Positions 1 to 5,865 of a stretch of 13,724 nucleotides of DNA are shown in pieces. Position numbers and translations under genes: made by a program. Within the stretch, counting starts at the first letter, position 1. Each line of letters begins with the position of its first letter. This DNA comes from Methanobacteriota archaeon (GTDB lineage Archaea > Halobacteriota > Methanomicrobia > Methanomicrobiales > Methanomicrobiaceae). A model generated the notes under the pieces. That model was not told the DNA's origin, ran no database searches, and saw nothing but the letters and a program-made list of their open reading frames with translations. The stretch spans positions 1 through 13,724 of the forward strand of contig JAEWWL010000009.1 of the NCBI GenBank assembly GCA_023396365.1, given 5' to 3'.

Positions 1-122
1 TTTTCTGCAGAATCAGAGGGTATATCTCAACTGTCAGAAAAAATGGGAAGTCGGTGTATGAGGCTCTGAAAAAACTGGCCGAAGGTCAGCCCTTCAATGT
101 TCAGGATCTAATGGCTGAATAG
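1..122 (+). CDS. IS66-like transposase, C-terminal fragment (cut by window edge)
   Basis: Reading frame 3 is open from base 3 to the TAG at 120-122 and gives 39 residues, including the segment CRIRGYISTVRKNGKSVYEA. I recognise this RIRGYIST-RKNG pattern, with a downstream NPF/QPF-like motif (here GQPFNV), from the C-terminal end of IS66-family transposases common in methanogen genomes; this is from memory, not a search. The gene would act in cut-and-paste transposition of its own element. Only the end is in the window, so I cannot say whether the element is intact, and I see no convincing terminal inverted repeat before base 226. A long T-rich stretch follows immediately. Another transposase family with a similar tail is possible. 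Confidence 0.6.
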   Translation, partial: FCRIRGYISTVRKNGKSVYEALKKLAEGQPFNVQDLMAE

Positions 123-225
123 TTACATTTTTTTTATTCTTATTTTTTTTTCCTTATTTTTTTTTAACCTTTTAATTTTTTTTTATTCTTATTTTTTTTT
201 GCTCTTTTGGTTTTTTATTGTCAGG
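123..225 (+). terminator. Very T-rich stretch, multiple oligo-T terminator-like tracts
   Basis: Directly after the transposase stop, the plus strand holds four runs of eight or nine T (about 128-135, 143-151, 157-165, 176-184) and another at 192-200. Oligo-T tracts are the usual archaeal termination signal, so this would end transcription coming out of the transposase. The block T8-ATTCTTA-T9 occurs twice, 48-49 bp apart, which looks like a local duplication. On the minus strand the tract is oligo-A and would not terminate the RaSEA transcript. Confidence 0.55.
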
Positions 226-1212
226 TTACTCTGTTAAGGGCATGCAGAATGGTTTTTCCTCTCTTAAAACAAATTCCCACTCATCCTTGCATCTGCATCC
301 CCTGTCAAAATAAGTTTTCAAAAGACCCTTATCCTCGGTCAGTGAAAATTCCCTTATTGCGTCAACAATCTCCATATCACATTTGCCGCAGTTGTGCGGG
401 CCTCTCTTTTTGCCGCCGCCGACAGGATCGCAATGAATATGAACATCTGATTCTATCAGGACCTTTAAGACACTCCACAGATACGGCGGCCTGTATGCCT
501 TCTGCTTCCAGAGTCTTTCAACATCGGTTCTGTTCTGAACAGTGCATAAATTCATGGAAATTATATCAGAGTAAGGCGTGCATTCCCGAATAGAATTCTG
601 CATATCCAAAAGGGCCTCTGACTCTGTAAGAAATGGCGGCTTCATCATAAGATATGTCTTTATTCCGCAATCCGCCTCTTTTGCATTTTTAACAGCAGTC
701 TTAAAGTCATCAAATGTATGGCCCTTGTCAATGCATTTCTCGCGGATGTAATCATTTGTTGTTTCAAGCCCCATTGCAACAAAAAAAGGTTTTTCGTGTG
801 AGCCCGTGTCAATTAAGGAGATAAACTCAGAGACAATGTCTGTTTTTACATATTCTGTTCTTGACTCGGCAATTATGATTTTGCCCTTAAAAGCCTCTCC
901 GATTGCATTTCTTGCATCGCAGGGAACTTCTGTTGAATCAAAAAAACTTCCTGACGTAAAAATTTTTACCATCTGATAGCTTTCAGGCTTAAATTCAGCA
1001 AGAACCCATAAAAGCTGCTGCTTAATTTTTAAAGACAGCTCTTCAGGCGGCATTTTATTGTATCTCTCGCTTTTATACCCGCACATAGTGCAGCGGTTCC
1101 ATGAGCAGCCGCCTGACTTAAATATTATTGTAAGGCAGTCTATTGTTTCTTTGCCATGCAGTTCTTTGCTTTTCCAGCATGCCAGAGGTTTTTCAAAATG
1201 TTGAGTAATCAT
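226..1212 (-). CDS. Archaeosine biosynthesis radical SAM protein RaSEA
   Basis: Known role of the family: with its partner ArcS, RaSEA uses S-adenosylmethionine radical chemistry to turn the lysine adduct of preQ0 at tRNA position 15 into archaeosine. Seen here: 328 residues with a cluster-binding motif GGCSWNRCTMCGY (Cys36, Cys41, Cys44 from the chosen start), then segments typical of the family such as IFTSGSFFDS, MGLETTND and DPVGGGKKRGPHNC, and a Cys-rich C-terminal part. The frame stays open upstream to 1425, but that extension is antisense to the divergent gene and has no family resemblance, so I chose ATG 1212, 35 residues before the first cluster Cys. No clear ribosome binding site precedes it, so the mRNA may be leaderless. 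ArcS is not in the window. Confidence 0.85.
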   Translation of the reverse strand: MITQHFEKPLACWKSKELHGKETIDCLTIIFKSGGCSWNRCTMCGYKSERYNKMPPEELSLKIKQQLLWVLAEFKPESYQMVKIFTSGSFFDSTEVPCDARNAIGEAFKGKIIIAESRTEYVKTDIVSEFISLIDTGSHEKPFFVAMGLETTNDYIREKCIDKGHTFDDFKTAVKNAKEADCGIKTYLMMKPPFLTESEALLDMQNSIRECTPYSDIISMNLCTVQNRTDVERLWKQKAYRPPYLWSVLKVLIESDVHIHCDPVGGGKKRGPHNCGKCDMEIVDAIREFSLTEDKGLLKTYFDRGCRCKDEWEFVLREEKPFCMPLTE

Positions 1213-1240
1213 TAATGCTATAGTAGTTGATCTTGTAAAT
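1213..1240. promoter_or_regulatory. 28-bp divergent promoter space, probably overlapping leaderless promoters
   Basis: Only 28 bp separate the ATG of RaSEA (minus) from the ATG of the surface protein (plus). There is no GGAGG or GGTGA before either start. A weak AT-rich element (AATGCTATAGT, about 1214-1224) lies near -25 of the plus ATG, and on the other strand ATATTTACAA (about 1233-1242) lies near -25 of the minus ATG. This fits two back-to-back leaderless promoters. It is inferred from spacing; neither TATA box is strong. Confidence 0.35.
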
Positions 1241-2350
1241 ATGAAAAAGATAGCATTGCTGATAATCATGCTTGCAGCACTGGTGTGCTGCTCATCAGCA
1301 TACATAATAAGTTTTGAAGTCCCCGCCGAGGTAAATCTCGGGGACACCATTATAATCGAAGGAACAAGCACTATAAATCCGGGCGTTACAATGACCATCG
1401 TCTTATACAGCCAGAAGGTCTCCATACAGGAACTGGAAAGGAAAAGTTTTGTAATTCAGTCTGATGGCTCATGGAGAGTTAATTTTGAAACAGACGGACT
1501 TTCAAAGGGAAGATATAAATTTGAGATTCCTGAAACAAGTGATGTGGGACTTGGTCCAAGCTCAACAAAAACTGCATTTTTTGAAATCATCGACAGGTCT
1601 GACCAGATATTTGTATCCTCACCGCCAACACAGGACTACAACGGTTATCTCTCTGTTGCCGGAAGAAGCACAACACGCGGAAACATGGGGGTTCAGATAA
1701 AAGTTGAAAGCAAAAACGATGAAATAATGCCAACAACATGGATTTCAACAGATACCGGCGGTCACTTCAGCAAAGACGTTGCAGTCCCGGGACCGGGCAC
1801 ATATTATGTATATTTTTATGACAACAAGGGCTTTATCACAATGCAGGAGTTTTACTCAAAGTCAGCCGGCTCAACTATAACGCCGACATCATCTTCTGAG
1901 CAGACAATCTCAACAGAACCTGGAAAAAGCCTCTCTGCACAGTCTTTTGCTTCATGCACAAGCCCTGCATATTTTTCTGTTCTTACTAACAGCGGAATAC
2001 TAAATGTGGAGACATCCGAAGGGCATAACTGGATTTTAGAGTATTATGATGAGAACGGGGCTGTCAGATTAATAAACCAGTACTCCGACAACAGGGCAGA
2101 GAAGTTCTCCATTCCGGTAACAGGCGGGATAATTTATTTAAAAGTCTACCCCTCAGATGCCTCTGACAGCGGATATGTAACAATCACTGCAGACGGCGCT
2201 TCCTACATAACAGTGAATGCAGATGCGGCATCAATCTTTGATTCAAAAAGCACTCCCGTACCTACACAATCAGGGGTTATTTTCCCGATAGGAGCTTTAT
2301 CCTGTTTTGTTGCACTGATTTTTCTATCGCAAAACAGGCGAAGACAATAA
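1241..2350 (+). CDS. Secreted, membrane-anchored surface protein of unknown function
   Basis: I do not recognise a named family. The 369-residue product begins with a Sec signal peptide (MKK, hydrophobic core 4-15, likely cleavage after SSA at about 20). Two beta-rich, Ig-like stretches follow (about 21-118 and 122-206), then a Ser/Thr-rich linker (about 207-232) and a third beta-rich region (about 235-330). The end is a Pro/Thr spacer (TPVPTQSG), a hydrophobic helix at about 345-363 and the basic tail NRRRQ. That layout is typical of methanogen cell-surface proteins held by a C-terminal membrane anchor with the body outside the cell. It is transcribed away from RaSEA and is followed by the tRNA gene. 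No catalytic motif is visible; an S-layer-associated or adhesion role is a guess. Confidence 0.75.
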   Translation: MKKIALLIIMLAALVCCSSAYIISFEVPAEVNLGDTIIIEGTSTINPGVTMTIVLYSQKVSIQELERKSFVIQSDGSWRVNFETDGLSKGRYKFEIPETSDVGLGPSSTKTAFFEIIDRSDQIFVSSPPTQDYNGYLSVAGRSTTRGNMGVQIKVESKNDEIMPTTWISTDTGGHFSKDVAVPGPGTYYVYFYDNKGFITMQEFYSKSAGSTITPTSSSEQTISTEPGKSLSAQSFASCTSPAYFSVLTNSGILNVETSEGHNWILEYYDENGAVRLINQYSDNRAEKFSIPVTGGIIYLKVYPSDASDSGYVTITADGASYITVNADAASIFDSKSTPVPTQSGVIFPIGALSCFVALIFLSQNRRRQ

Positions 2351-2351
2351 C

Positions 2352-2366
2352 ACCATATTTTTAAGG
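2352..2366 (+). promoter_or_regulatory. Probable TATA box of the tRNA-Ser gene
   Basis: The element TATTTTTAA (2356-2364) lies about 30 bases before the first base of the mature tRNA. A start near 2385 would leave a short 5' leader for RNase P to remove. It sits just after the stop of the surface protein gene, so the tRNA probably has its own promoter. Confidence 0.4.
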
Positions 2367-2392
2367 AAAAAAGTCAACCTATAAGAAGACGG

Positions 2393-2476
2393 GCCGAGAT
2401 AGTCTAGCCCGGAAAGGCGGTGGCCTTGAAAGCCACTGGTGTCCGCACCTCAGGAGTTCAAATCTCCTTCTCGGCG
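2393..2476 (+). tRNA. tRNA-Ser (anticodon UGA)
   Basis: A complete class II cloverleaf is visible: acceptor stem GCCGAGA/TCTCGGC with discriminator G, D arm containing AGCCCGGAAAGGC, anticodon stem GTGGC/GCCAC with loop CTTGAAA (anticodon TGA), a long variable arm with stem GGTG/CACC around TCCG, and a T arm AGGAG-TTCAAAT-CTCCT. The long variable arm and the UGA anticodon identify serine reading UCA codons. The 3' CCA is not encoded, as is common in archaea. No intron is seen. An oligo-T tract follows. Confidence 0.95.
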
Positions 2477-2490
2477 TTATTATTTTTTTT
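2477..2490 (+). terminator. Oligo-T terminator of tRNA-Ser
   Basis: TTATTATTTTTTTT, ending in eight T (2483-2490), comes directly after the discriminator base. It fits archaeal termination and separates the tRNA from the hyp genes. Confidence 0.6.
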
Positions 2491-2501
2491 CTATAACCGC
2501 A

Positions 2502-2522
2502 CCGGACATCTAATTAATCCGG
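2502..2522. repeat. Small inverted repeat upstream of hypC
   Basis: CCGGA (2502-2506) and TCCGG (2518-2522) form a 5-bp inverted repeat around an AT-rich centre (CATCTAATTAA), ending 21 bases before the hypC ATG. It could be an operator or a weak leader hairpin for the hyp operon. The arms are short, so chance is a fair alternative. Confidence 0.3.
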
Positions 2523-2543
2523 AAATTTAAGAGGTTTTAAATT

Positions 2544-2768
2544 ATGTGCATTGCAGTACCGGCAGAAGTGTTAGAGATCAAAGACGGCAATATTGCTGTT
2601 GTTGATTACGGCGACCTTCAGCAGGAGGTCAGAATTGACCTTGTGGATGTTGTTGTAGGTGAATTTGTTTTAGTCCATGTAGGTTTTGCTATTCAGAAAT
2701 TATCCCGTGAGGAGGCACTCCAGACGCGTCAGGTATTTAAGGAAGTCTACGCGGCTATGGAGGAGTAA
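2544..2768 (+). CDS. hypC: Hydrogenase maturation chaperone HypC
   Basis: HypC with HypD carries the Fe(CN)2CO unit during assembly of the [NiFe]-hydrogenase active site and escorts the large-subunit precursor in the cytoplasm. The 74-residue product has the family start MCIAVPAEVLEI, whose Cys2 is the essential residue after Met removal. It also has the usual small beta-barrel sequence (VDYGDLQQEVRIDLV, VHVGFAIQKL) and a C-terminal helix. Length is normal. A purine-rich AAGAGG lies about 11 bases upstream of the ATG. It is first of three genes; its TAA shares a base with the ATG of hypA, so the two are probably translationally coupled. HypD, HypF and HypB are not in the window. Confidence 0.92.
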   Translation: MCIAVPAEVLEIKDGNIAVVDYGDLQQEVRIDLVDVVVGEFVLVHVGFAIQKLSREEALQTRQVFKEVYAAMEE

Positions 2769-3115
2769 TGCACGAGTACACAATTGCCTACGACATTTTT
2801 GCAACAGCCAAACGGGCTGCAACTGAAAATTCCGCGACACACATAAAAAAAGTGTATGTTGATGTCGGCGAGATGACAATGATAAATCCCGAACAGGTTA
2901 TTTTTCTTTTTGAAACAATGTGTGAGGACGAAGACGAGCCTCTTTTTAAGAACTGTGTGCTAAAGGCAAAAACCGTTCCTGTAAAAACTTCCTGCCCCTG
3001 CGGATATGAAGGCTCGGAAAGATTTGTCTGTCCAAACTGCGGCCTGCTTCCTGAAGTAATTGATGGAAAGGAAGTGGTTGTTACGAATATAGAAATTGAG
3101 GTTGATGACGAATGA
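2768..3115 (+). CDS. hypA: Hydrogenase nickel-insertion protein HypA
   Basis: HypA delivers nickel to the hydrogenase large subunit, normally with the GTPase HypB. The 115-residue product starts MHEYTIA, so the nickel-binding His2-Glu3 pair is present. A zinc-binding module follows, with Cys76 and Cys78 (CPCGY) and Cys88 and Cys91 (CPNC). The first pair is C-x-C rather than the C-x2-C of the E. coli protein; I believe this C-x-CG form is common in archaea. The C-terminal strand (VVVTNIEIEVDD) matches the family's closing strand. The start overlaps the hypC stop (TAATG) and the end overlaps the hypE start (ATGA), which shows a compact operon. Confidence 0.93.
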   Translation: MHEYTIAYDIFATAKRAATENSATHIKKVYVDVGEMTMINPEQVIFLFETMCEDEDEPLFKNCVLKAKTVPVKTSCPCGYEGSERFVCPNCGLLPEVIDGKEVVVTNIEIEVDDE

Positions 3116-4110
3116 AGGTTAATCTTATGCATGGTGCAGGCGGAGCTGTTTTTTCAGAGCTTCTAGGAAAAACGCTTACGAAATACACTCATAACAACGC
3201 AGGCGGAATAGGTCTTGAGTCGCTTGATGACGGAGCAGTAATTCCGTTTGGCGACAAAAATATTGTTTTTACGACAGATTCGCATGTAGTGCGCCCTCTT
3301 TTTTTCCCTGGCGGCGATATCGGCAGAATATCTGTATGCGGAACTGCAAATGATCTTTCTATGATGGGAGGAAGGCCGGTTGCCCTTTCATGCGCAATGA
3401 TTATCGAAGAAGGCTTTGACATCGACATTCTGGAAAAGATTGTTGCATCAATGGACGCTGCTCTTGGCGAGTGCGGTGCATCAATTGTTACAGGCGATAC
3501 AAAGGTTCTTGAAAAGGGAGCGCTTGACGGAATTGTAATCAACACCGCAGGAATCGGAATTGTAGAAAAACCTGTGCGCGACAACGGACTAAAGCCGGGT
3601 GATGCAATTATTGTAAGCGGCACACTTGGTGATCACGGCCTTTGTGTCATGACAACCCGCGAAGGCTTTGATTTGGGCGAGCAGATAAAGTCTGATGTTG
3701 CACCTGTATGGGAGCTTGTCAAATCAGCAATGGATGCCGGAGAGATTCATGCAATGAAAGATCCCACACGCGGAGGATTTTCAAATGCAATTAATGAAAT
3801 GTCTGAGAAATCCGGTGTCCAGGTAAGAATCTTTGAAGAGGCTCTTCCAATAAGAAACAGTGTCAGAAGCGCTTCAGAACTTTTAGGCATCAATCCTTTG
3901 GATGTTGCAAACGAGGGAAAGGTTGTGATGGGTGTATCACCTGATGATGCTGAAGAAATACTAAAAGCAATTAAAAAGTCAAAGTACGGAAAAGATGCGG
4001 CAATAATCGGAAGAGTAACAGAAGGCAAATCTGTTATTATGGAGACTTCAATCGGCGGCGAAAGATTTATCGAAGCGCCAATAGGAGATCCGGTACCAAG
4101 AGTCTGCTAA
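3112..4110 (+). CDS. hypE: Hydrogenase maturation protein HypE (carbamoyl dehydratase)
   Basis: HypE takes a carbamoyl group from HypF onto its C-terminal cysteine and dehydrates it with ATP to thiocyanate, the cyanide source for the [NiFe] centre. The 332-residue product has the PurM-like layout: N-terminal HGAGGAVFSELLG, DDGAVIPFG and TDSHVV, then GTANDLSMMGGRP, TGDTKV and DPTRGGFSNAINE. It ends in PRVC, with the catalytic Cys as residue 332. Length and end are normal for the family. The ATG overlaps the hypA TGA by four bases. An AT-rich region follows with short T runs and a small hairpin, so it is the last gene of this operon. Confidence 0.95.
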   Translation: MKVNLMHGAGGAVFSELLGKTLTKYTHNNAGGIGLESLDDGAVIPFGDKNIVFTTDSHVVRPLFFPGGDIGRISVCGTANDLSMMGGRPVALSCAMIIEEGFDIDILEKIVASMDAALGECGASIVTGDTKVLEKGALDGIVINTAGIGIVEKPVRDNGLKPGDAIIVSGTLGDHGLCVMTTREGFDLGEQIKSDVAPVWELVKSAMDAGEIHAMKDPTRGGFSNAINEMSEKSGVQVRIFEEALPIRNSVRSASELLGINPLDVANEGKVVMGVSPDDAEEILKAIKKSKYGKDAAIIGRVTEGKSVIMETSIGGERFIEAPIGDPVPRVC

Positions 4111-4163
4111 AAAAAAATCTGACTAAATTTTTATCAAACATATTTTCATGCACTGTTTTATCG

Positions 4164-4181
4164 AAATCACACCCGTGATTT
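4164..4181 (+). repeat. Short perfect hairpin after hypE
   Basis: AAATCAC (4164-4170) and GTGATTT (4175-4181) pair perfectly around the loop ACCC. It lies 54 bases after the hypE stop. It could protect the 3' end of the hyp mRNA or act as a protein-binding palindrome. There is no strong T run behind it, so it is not an obvious terminator. Confidence 0.4.
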
Positions 4182-4266
4182 TCATATTAATAAAAAATAA
4201 TTTTATCAGAAAATCAATTCAATATTAAATTTTTTAAAAAAGGCATCATTACAGGCCGCATACTAT

Positions 4267-4300
4267 GCTGCAAAAAATTTCACTCCAAAAATTTTGCAGC
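4267..4300 (+). repeat. 9-bp inverted repeat in the pyrC upstream region
   Basis: GCTGCAAAA (4267-4275) and TTTTGCAGC (4292-4300) are perfect inverted copies separated by 16 bases, about 80 bases before the pyrC start. A related TTTGCAAAAA follows at about 4310. It may be an operator for pyrimidine control or a leader hairpin. I know no established motif for it. Confidence 0.4.
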
Positions 4301-4378
4301 AAAATTTCTTTGCAAAAATACAAGGCTCACAAATTATGTAATAAGATGCATAACAATATACATAACAGGATCTTTAAA

Positions 4379-5653
4379 ATGTCTTTAAAATGTAGTCTGG
4401 TCTTAAAAAATGTCTCACTGCCAAACGGCACAACAAAAGACATATCAATAAAAGACGGGCTTGTTGTCCATTTGGGAATGGCTGCTGATTCTGAAAACAC
4501 CATTGACTGCAAAGACTTAATCTGCATTCCGGCAGCTATCGATATGCATGTTCACATGCGTGGCGGGGATGTGCAAAATCACAAGGAGACCTGGGAGACA
4601 GGCTCTAAAAGCGCACTTGCAGGCGGAGTTGCGTCGGTTATTGACCAGCCAAATACAATACCGCCTGTAACTGATAAGGATTCATACATTAAAAGATTTG
4701 ATGAGGCATTGACTAATTCCTACTGCAACTTCGGCATTAACGGAAGTGTGATGCCGGGATGGGATATAGAGGCATTATACAGCATCGGTGTCTGTGCATT
4801 TGGAGAGACTTTTTTTGCTGAATCAAGCTTTGGATCAGCAGTGGACAGCAGTTTTTTAAAATCTGCCTTTGAAGAGATTTCAAAAAAAGATGCACTTGCA
4901 ACAGTTCATGCAGAGATTATTGATTCAGGAGAAGACGATTCACTCATCGCTCATGAAAGGCTTAGAGGATGTGAAAATGAATTTTTGGCAGTAAAGACAA
5001 TTCTTGATATTGCAAAACCCGGTTTAAAGCTTCATTTCTGCCATATATCATCTCCAAAATCAGTAAGCCTCATAAAATCCCGGAAAAAAACCTTTGAAGT
5101 AATGCCGCATCACCTCTTCCTCTCATATGAAATGTTTGATAAAAGAGACGGATTTGGAAAGGTCAACCCTCCGCTAAGATCTGAGTCTGTCAGAAAAAAA
5201 CTCCTTTTAATGTGGGATACGATTGATGTCATAGCATCAGATCATGCCCCGCACACAGTCACTGAAAAGAAAATCAATAATTTTTCAGACATCCCTTCAG
5301 GAATTCCGGGAGTTGAAACAATGCTTCCGCTTCTGATAAACCGCGTGCTTGAAAAAAAGATAACGCTTCATTCTGTAATTGAAAAAACAGTTATCAATCC
5401 TTCAAAAATTCTTGGAATAAAGCCGCCCGGATTTGCAAAAGGATCTCCTGCTGACTTTGCATTATATCCAAAAGAGCCTGTTAAAATATCGGCTGATAAT
5501 CTTTTTAGCAAAGCCGGCTGGACACCTTATGAAGAAATGTCTGCAGTATTTCCTTATATTACAGTTGTCAGCGGAAATATTGCCTACAACAGAGGTGAAT
5601 TTTTCAAAGGCTTTGCCAGACCTTTCAGAGGGAATGGATATAAAACCATATAA
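4379..5653 (+). CDS. pyrC: Dihydroorotase
   Basis: It catalyses the reversible ring closure of carbamoyl-aspartate to dihydroorotate, third step of UMP synthesis. The 424-residue product has the amidohydrolase layout: metal-binding IDMHVHMRGG (Asp55, His57, His59), DQPNTIPPVTD, VHAEI (His177), CHISSPKS (His222), NPPLRSE and ASDHAPHT with the catalytic Asp288. At the place where class I enzymes normally have the carboxylated lysine, the sequence reads AFGETF with Glu143. I chose ATG 4379 (MSLKCSLVLKN) because family similarity begins there and AGGA lies 8 bases upstream; the open frame to 4265 is unlike the family. A TATA box overlapping its stop codon probably drives the RNA gene that follows. 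Confidence 0.92.
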   Translation: MSLKCSLVLKNVSLPNGTTKDISIKDGLVVHLGMAADSENTIDCKDLICIPAAIDMHVHMRGGDVQNHKETWETGSKSALAGGVASVIDQPNTIPPVTDKDSYIKRFDEALTNSYCNFGINGSVMPGWDIEALYSIGVCAFGETFFAESSFGSAVDSSFLKSAFEEISKKDALATVHAEIIDSGEDDSLIAHERLRGCENEFLAVKTILDIAKPGLKLHFCHISSPKSVSLIKSRKKTFEVMPHHLFLSYEMFDKRDGFGKVNPPLRSESVRKKLLLMWDTIDVIASDHAPHTVTEKKINNFSDIPSGIPGVETMLPLLINRVLEKKITLHSVIEKTVINPSKILGIKPPGFAKGSPADFALYPKEPVKISADNLFSKAGWTPYEEMSAVFPYITVVSGNIAYNRGEFFKGFARPFRGNGYKTI

Positions 5654-5655
5654 AG
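5645..5655 (+). promoter_or_regulatory. TATA box overlapping the pyrC stop, for the downstream RNA
   Basis: ACCATATAAAG contains ATATAAA (5648-5654), centred about 27 bases before the 5' arm of the structured RNA at 5678. That is the normal TATA-to-start distance in archaea. It overlaps the pyrC stop codon (TAA 5651-5653), so the RNA would start right after pyrC with its own promoter. Confidence 0.45.
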
Positions 5656-5677
5656 CGAATATAATCTGCCGATATTT

Positions 5678-5848
5678 TTGCGCATCGTTTATTAGGTCCC
5701 CGGGTGATCTATTGGCATAGGTCTGGAAGTGATCTTCGGGACAACCCGGATGCGCAACAGGCATTAAAGAAGCCCGGCTTTTGGGTATAACAGGTGAAGA
5801 TTGGCCAAAGCGCCTCTTGTGATCCGTGTTTGTTAATGCCGGGCGACA
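5678..5848 (+). ncRNA. Candidate two-hairpin H/ACA guide RNA
   Basis: H/ACA RNAs guide Cbf5, with L7Ae, Nop10 and Gar1, to make pseudouridine in rRNA. Folded by hand, hairpin I has basal stem 5679-5686/5749-5756 and upper stem CCCG/CGGG (5699-5702/5737-5740). Its K-turn has UGA (5705-5707) facing GAU (5731-5733) with a 3-base bulge AGU, and ACA follows directly at 5757-5759. Hairpin II has basal stem GCCCGGC/GCCGGGC (5772-5778/5838-5844) and upper stem AACA-GG/CC-G-UGUU. Its K-turn has UGA (5795-5797) facing GAU (5821-5823) with bulge UGU, and ACA lies at 5846-5848. ACA-to-upper-stem distances are 16 and 15 bases, matching the 14-16 rule. The region is more GC-rich than its surroundings and has no sensible protein. 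No database comparison was possible. Confidence 0.62.
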
Positions 5849-5865
5849 TTTCATTAAAAATTACT

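Larger units (their letters stand above)
4111..4378 (+). other. AT-rich intergenic region and probable pyrC leader
   Basis: No convincing gene lies here. The region holds a T5 tract (4129-4133), a small hairpin AAATCAC/GTGATTT (4164-4181), AT-rich promoter-like sequence (about 4183-4240), and a 9-bp inverted repeat at 4267-4300. CATAACA occurs twice near 4349-4366. The pyrC frame is open back to 4265, but that extra 38-residue sequence is low-complexity (many Lys, Asn, Gln) and unlike dihydroorotase, so I treat it as leader. Confidence 0.5.

Noticed and set aside
207..593. Plus-strand 128-residue open frame over the RaSEA gene
   Set aside because: It is antisense to the conserved RaSEA coding sequence; its Cys-rich look is a by-product of the opposite strand.
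1213..1425. 71-residue N-terminal extension of RaSEA on the minus strand
   Set aside because: It is antisense to the start of the surface protein gene, is rich in hydrophobic and Ser residues, and does not resemble the family, which begins shortly before the GGCSW cluster motif.
3189..4028. Minus-strand open frames over hypE
   Set aside because: They are Ser/Pro/Ile-rich shadow frames of a strongly conserved gene on the other strand.
4265..4378. 38-residue extension or small leader peptide before dihydroorotase
   Set aside because: The composition is low-complexity with no dihydroorotase similarity and no ribosome binding site before 4265.
5690..5848. Riboswitch, RNase P RNA, SRP RNA, 5S rRNA or tRNA as explanations of the GC-rich intergenic segment
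   Set aside because: I found none of the conserved blocks of these RNAs as I remember them, no T-arm or acceptor pairing, and it is too short for RNase P or SRP RNA. The paired K-turns and ACA boxes fit H/ACA better.
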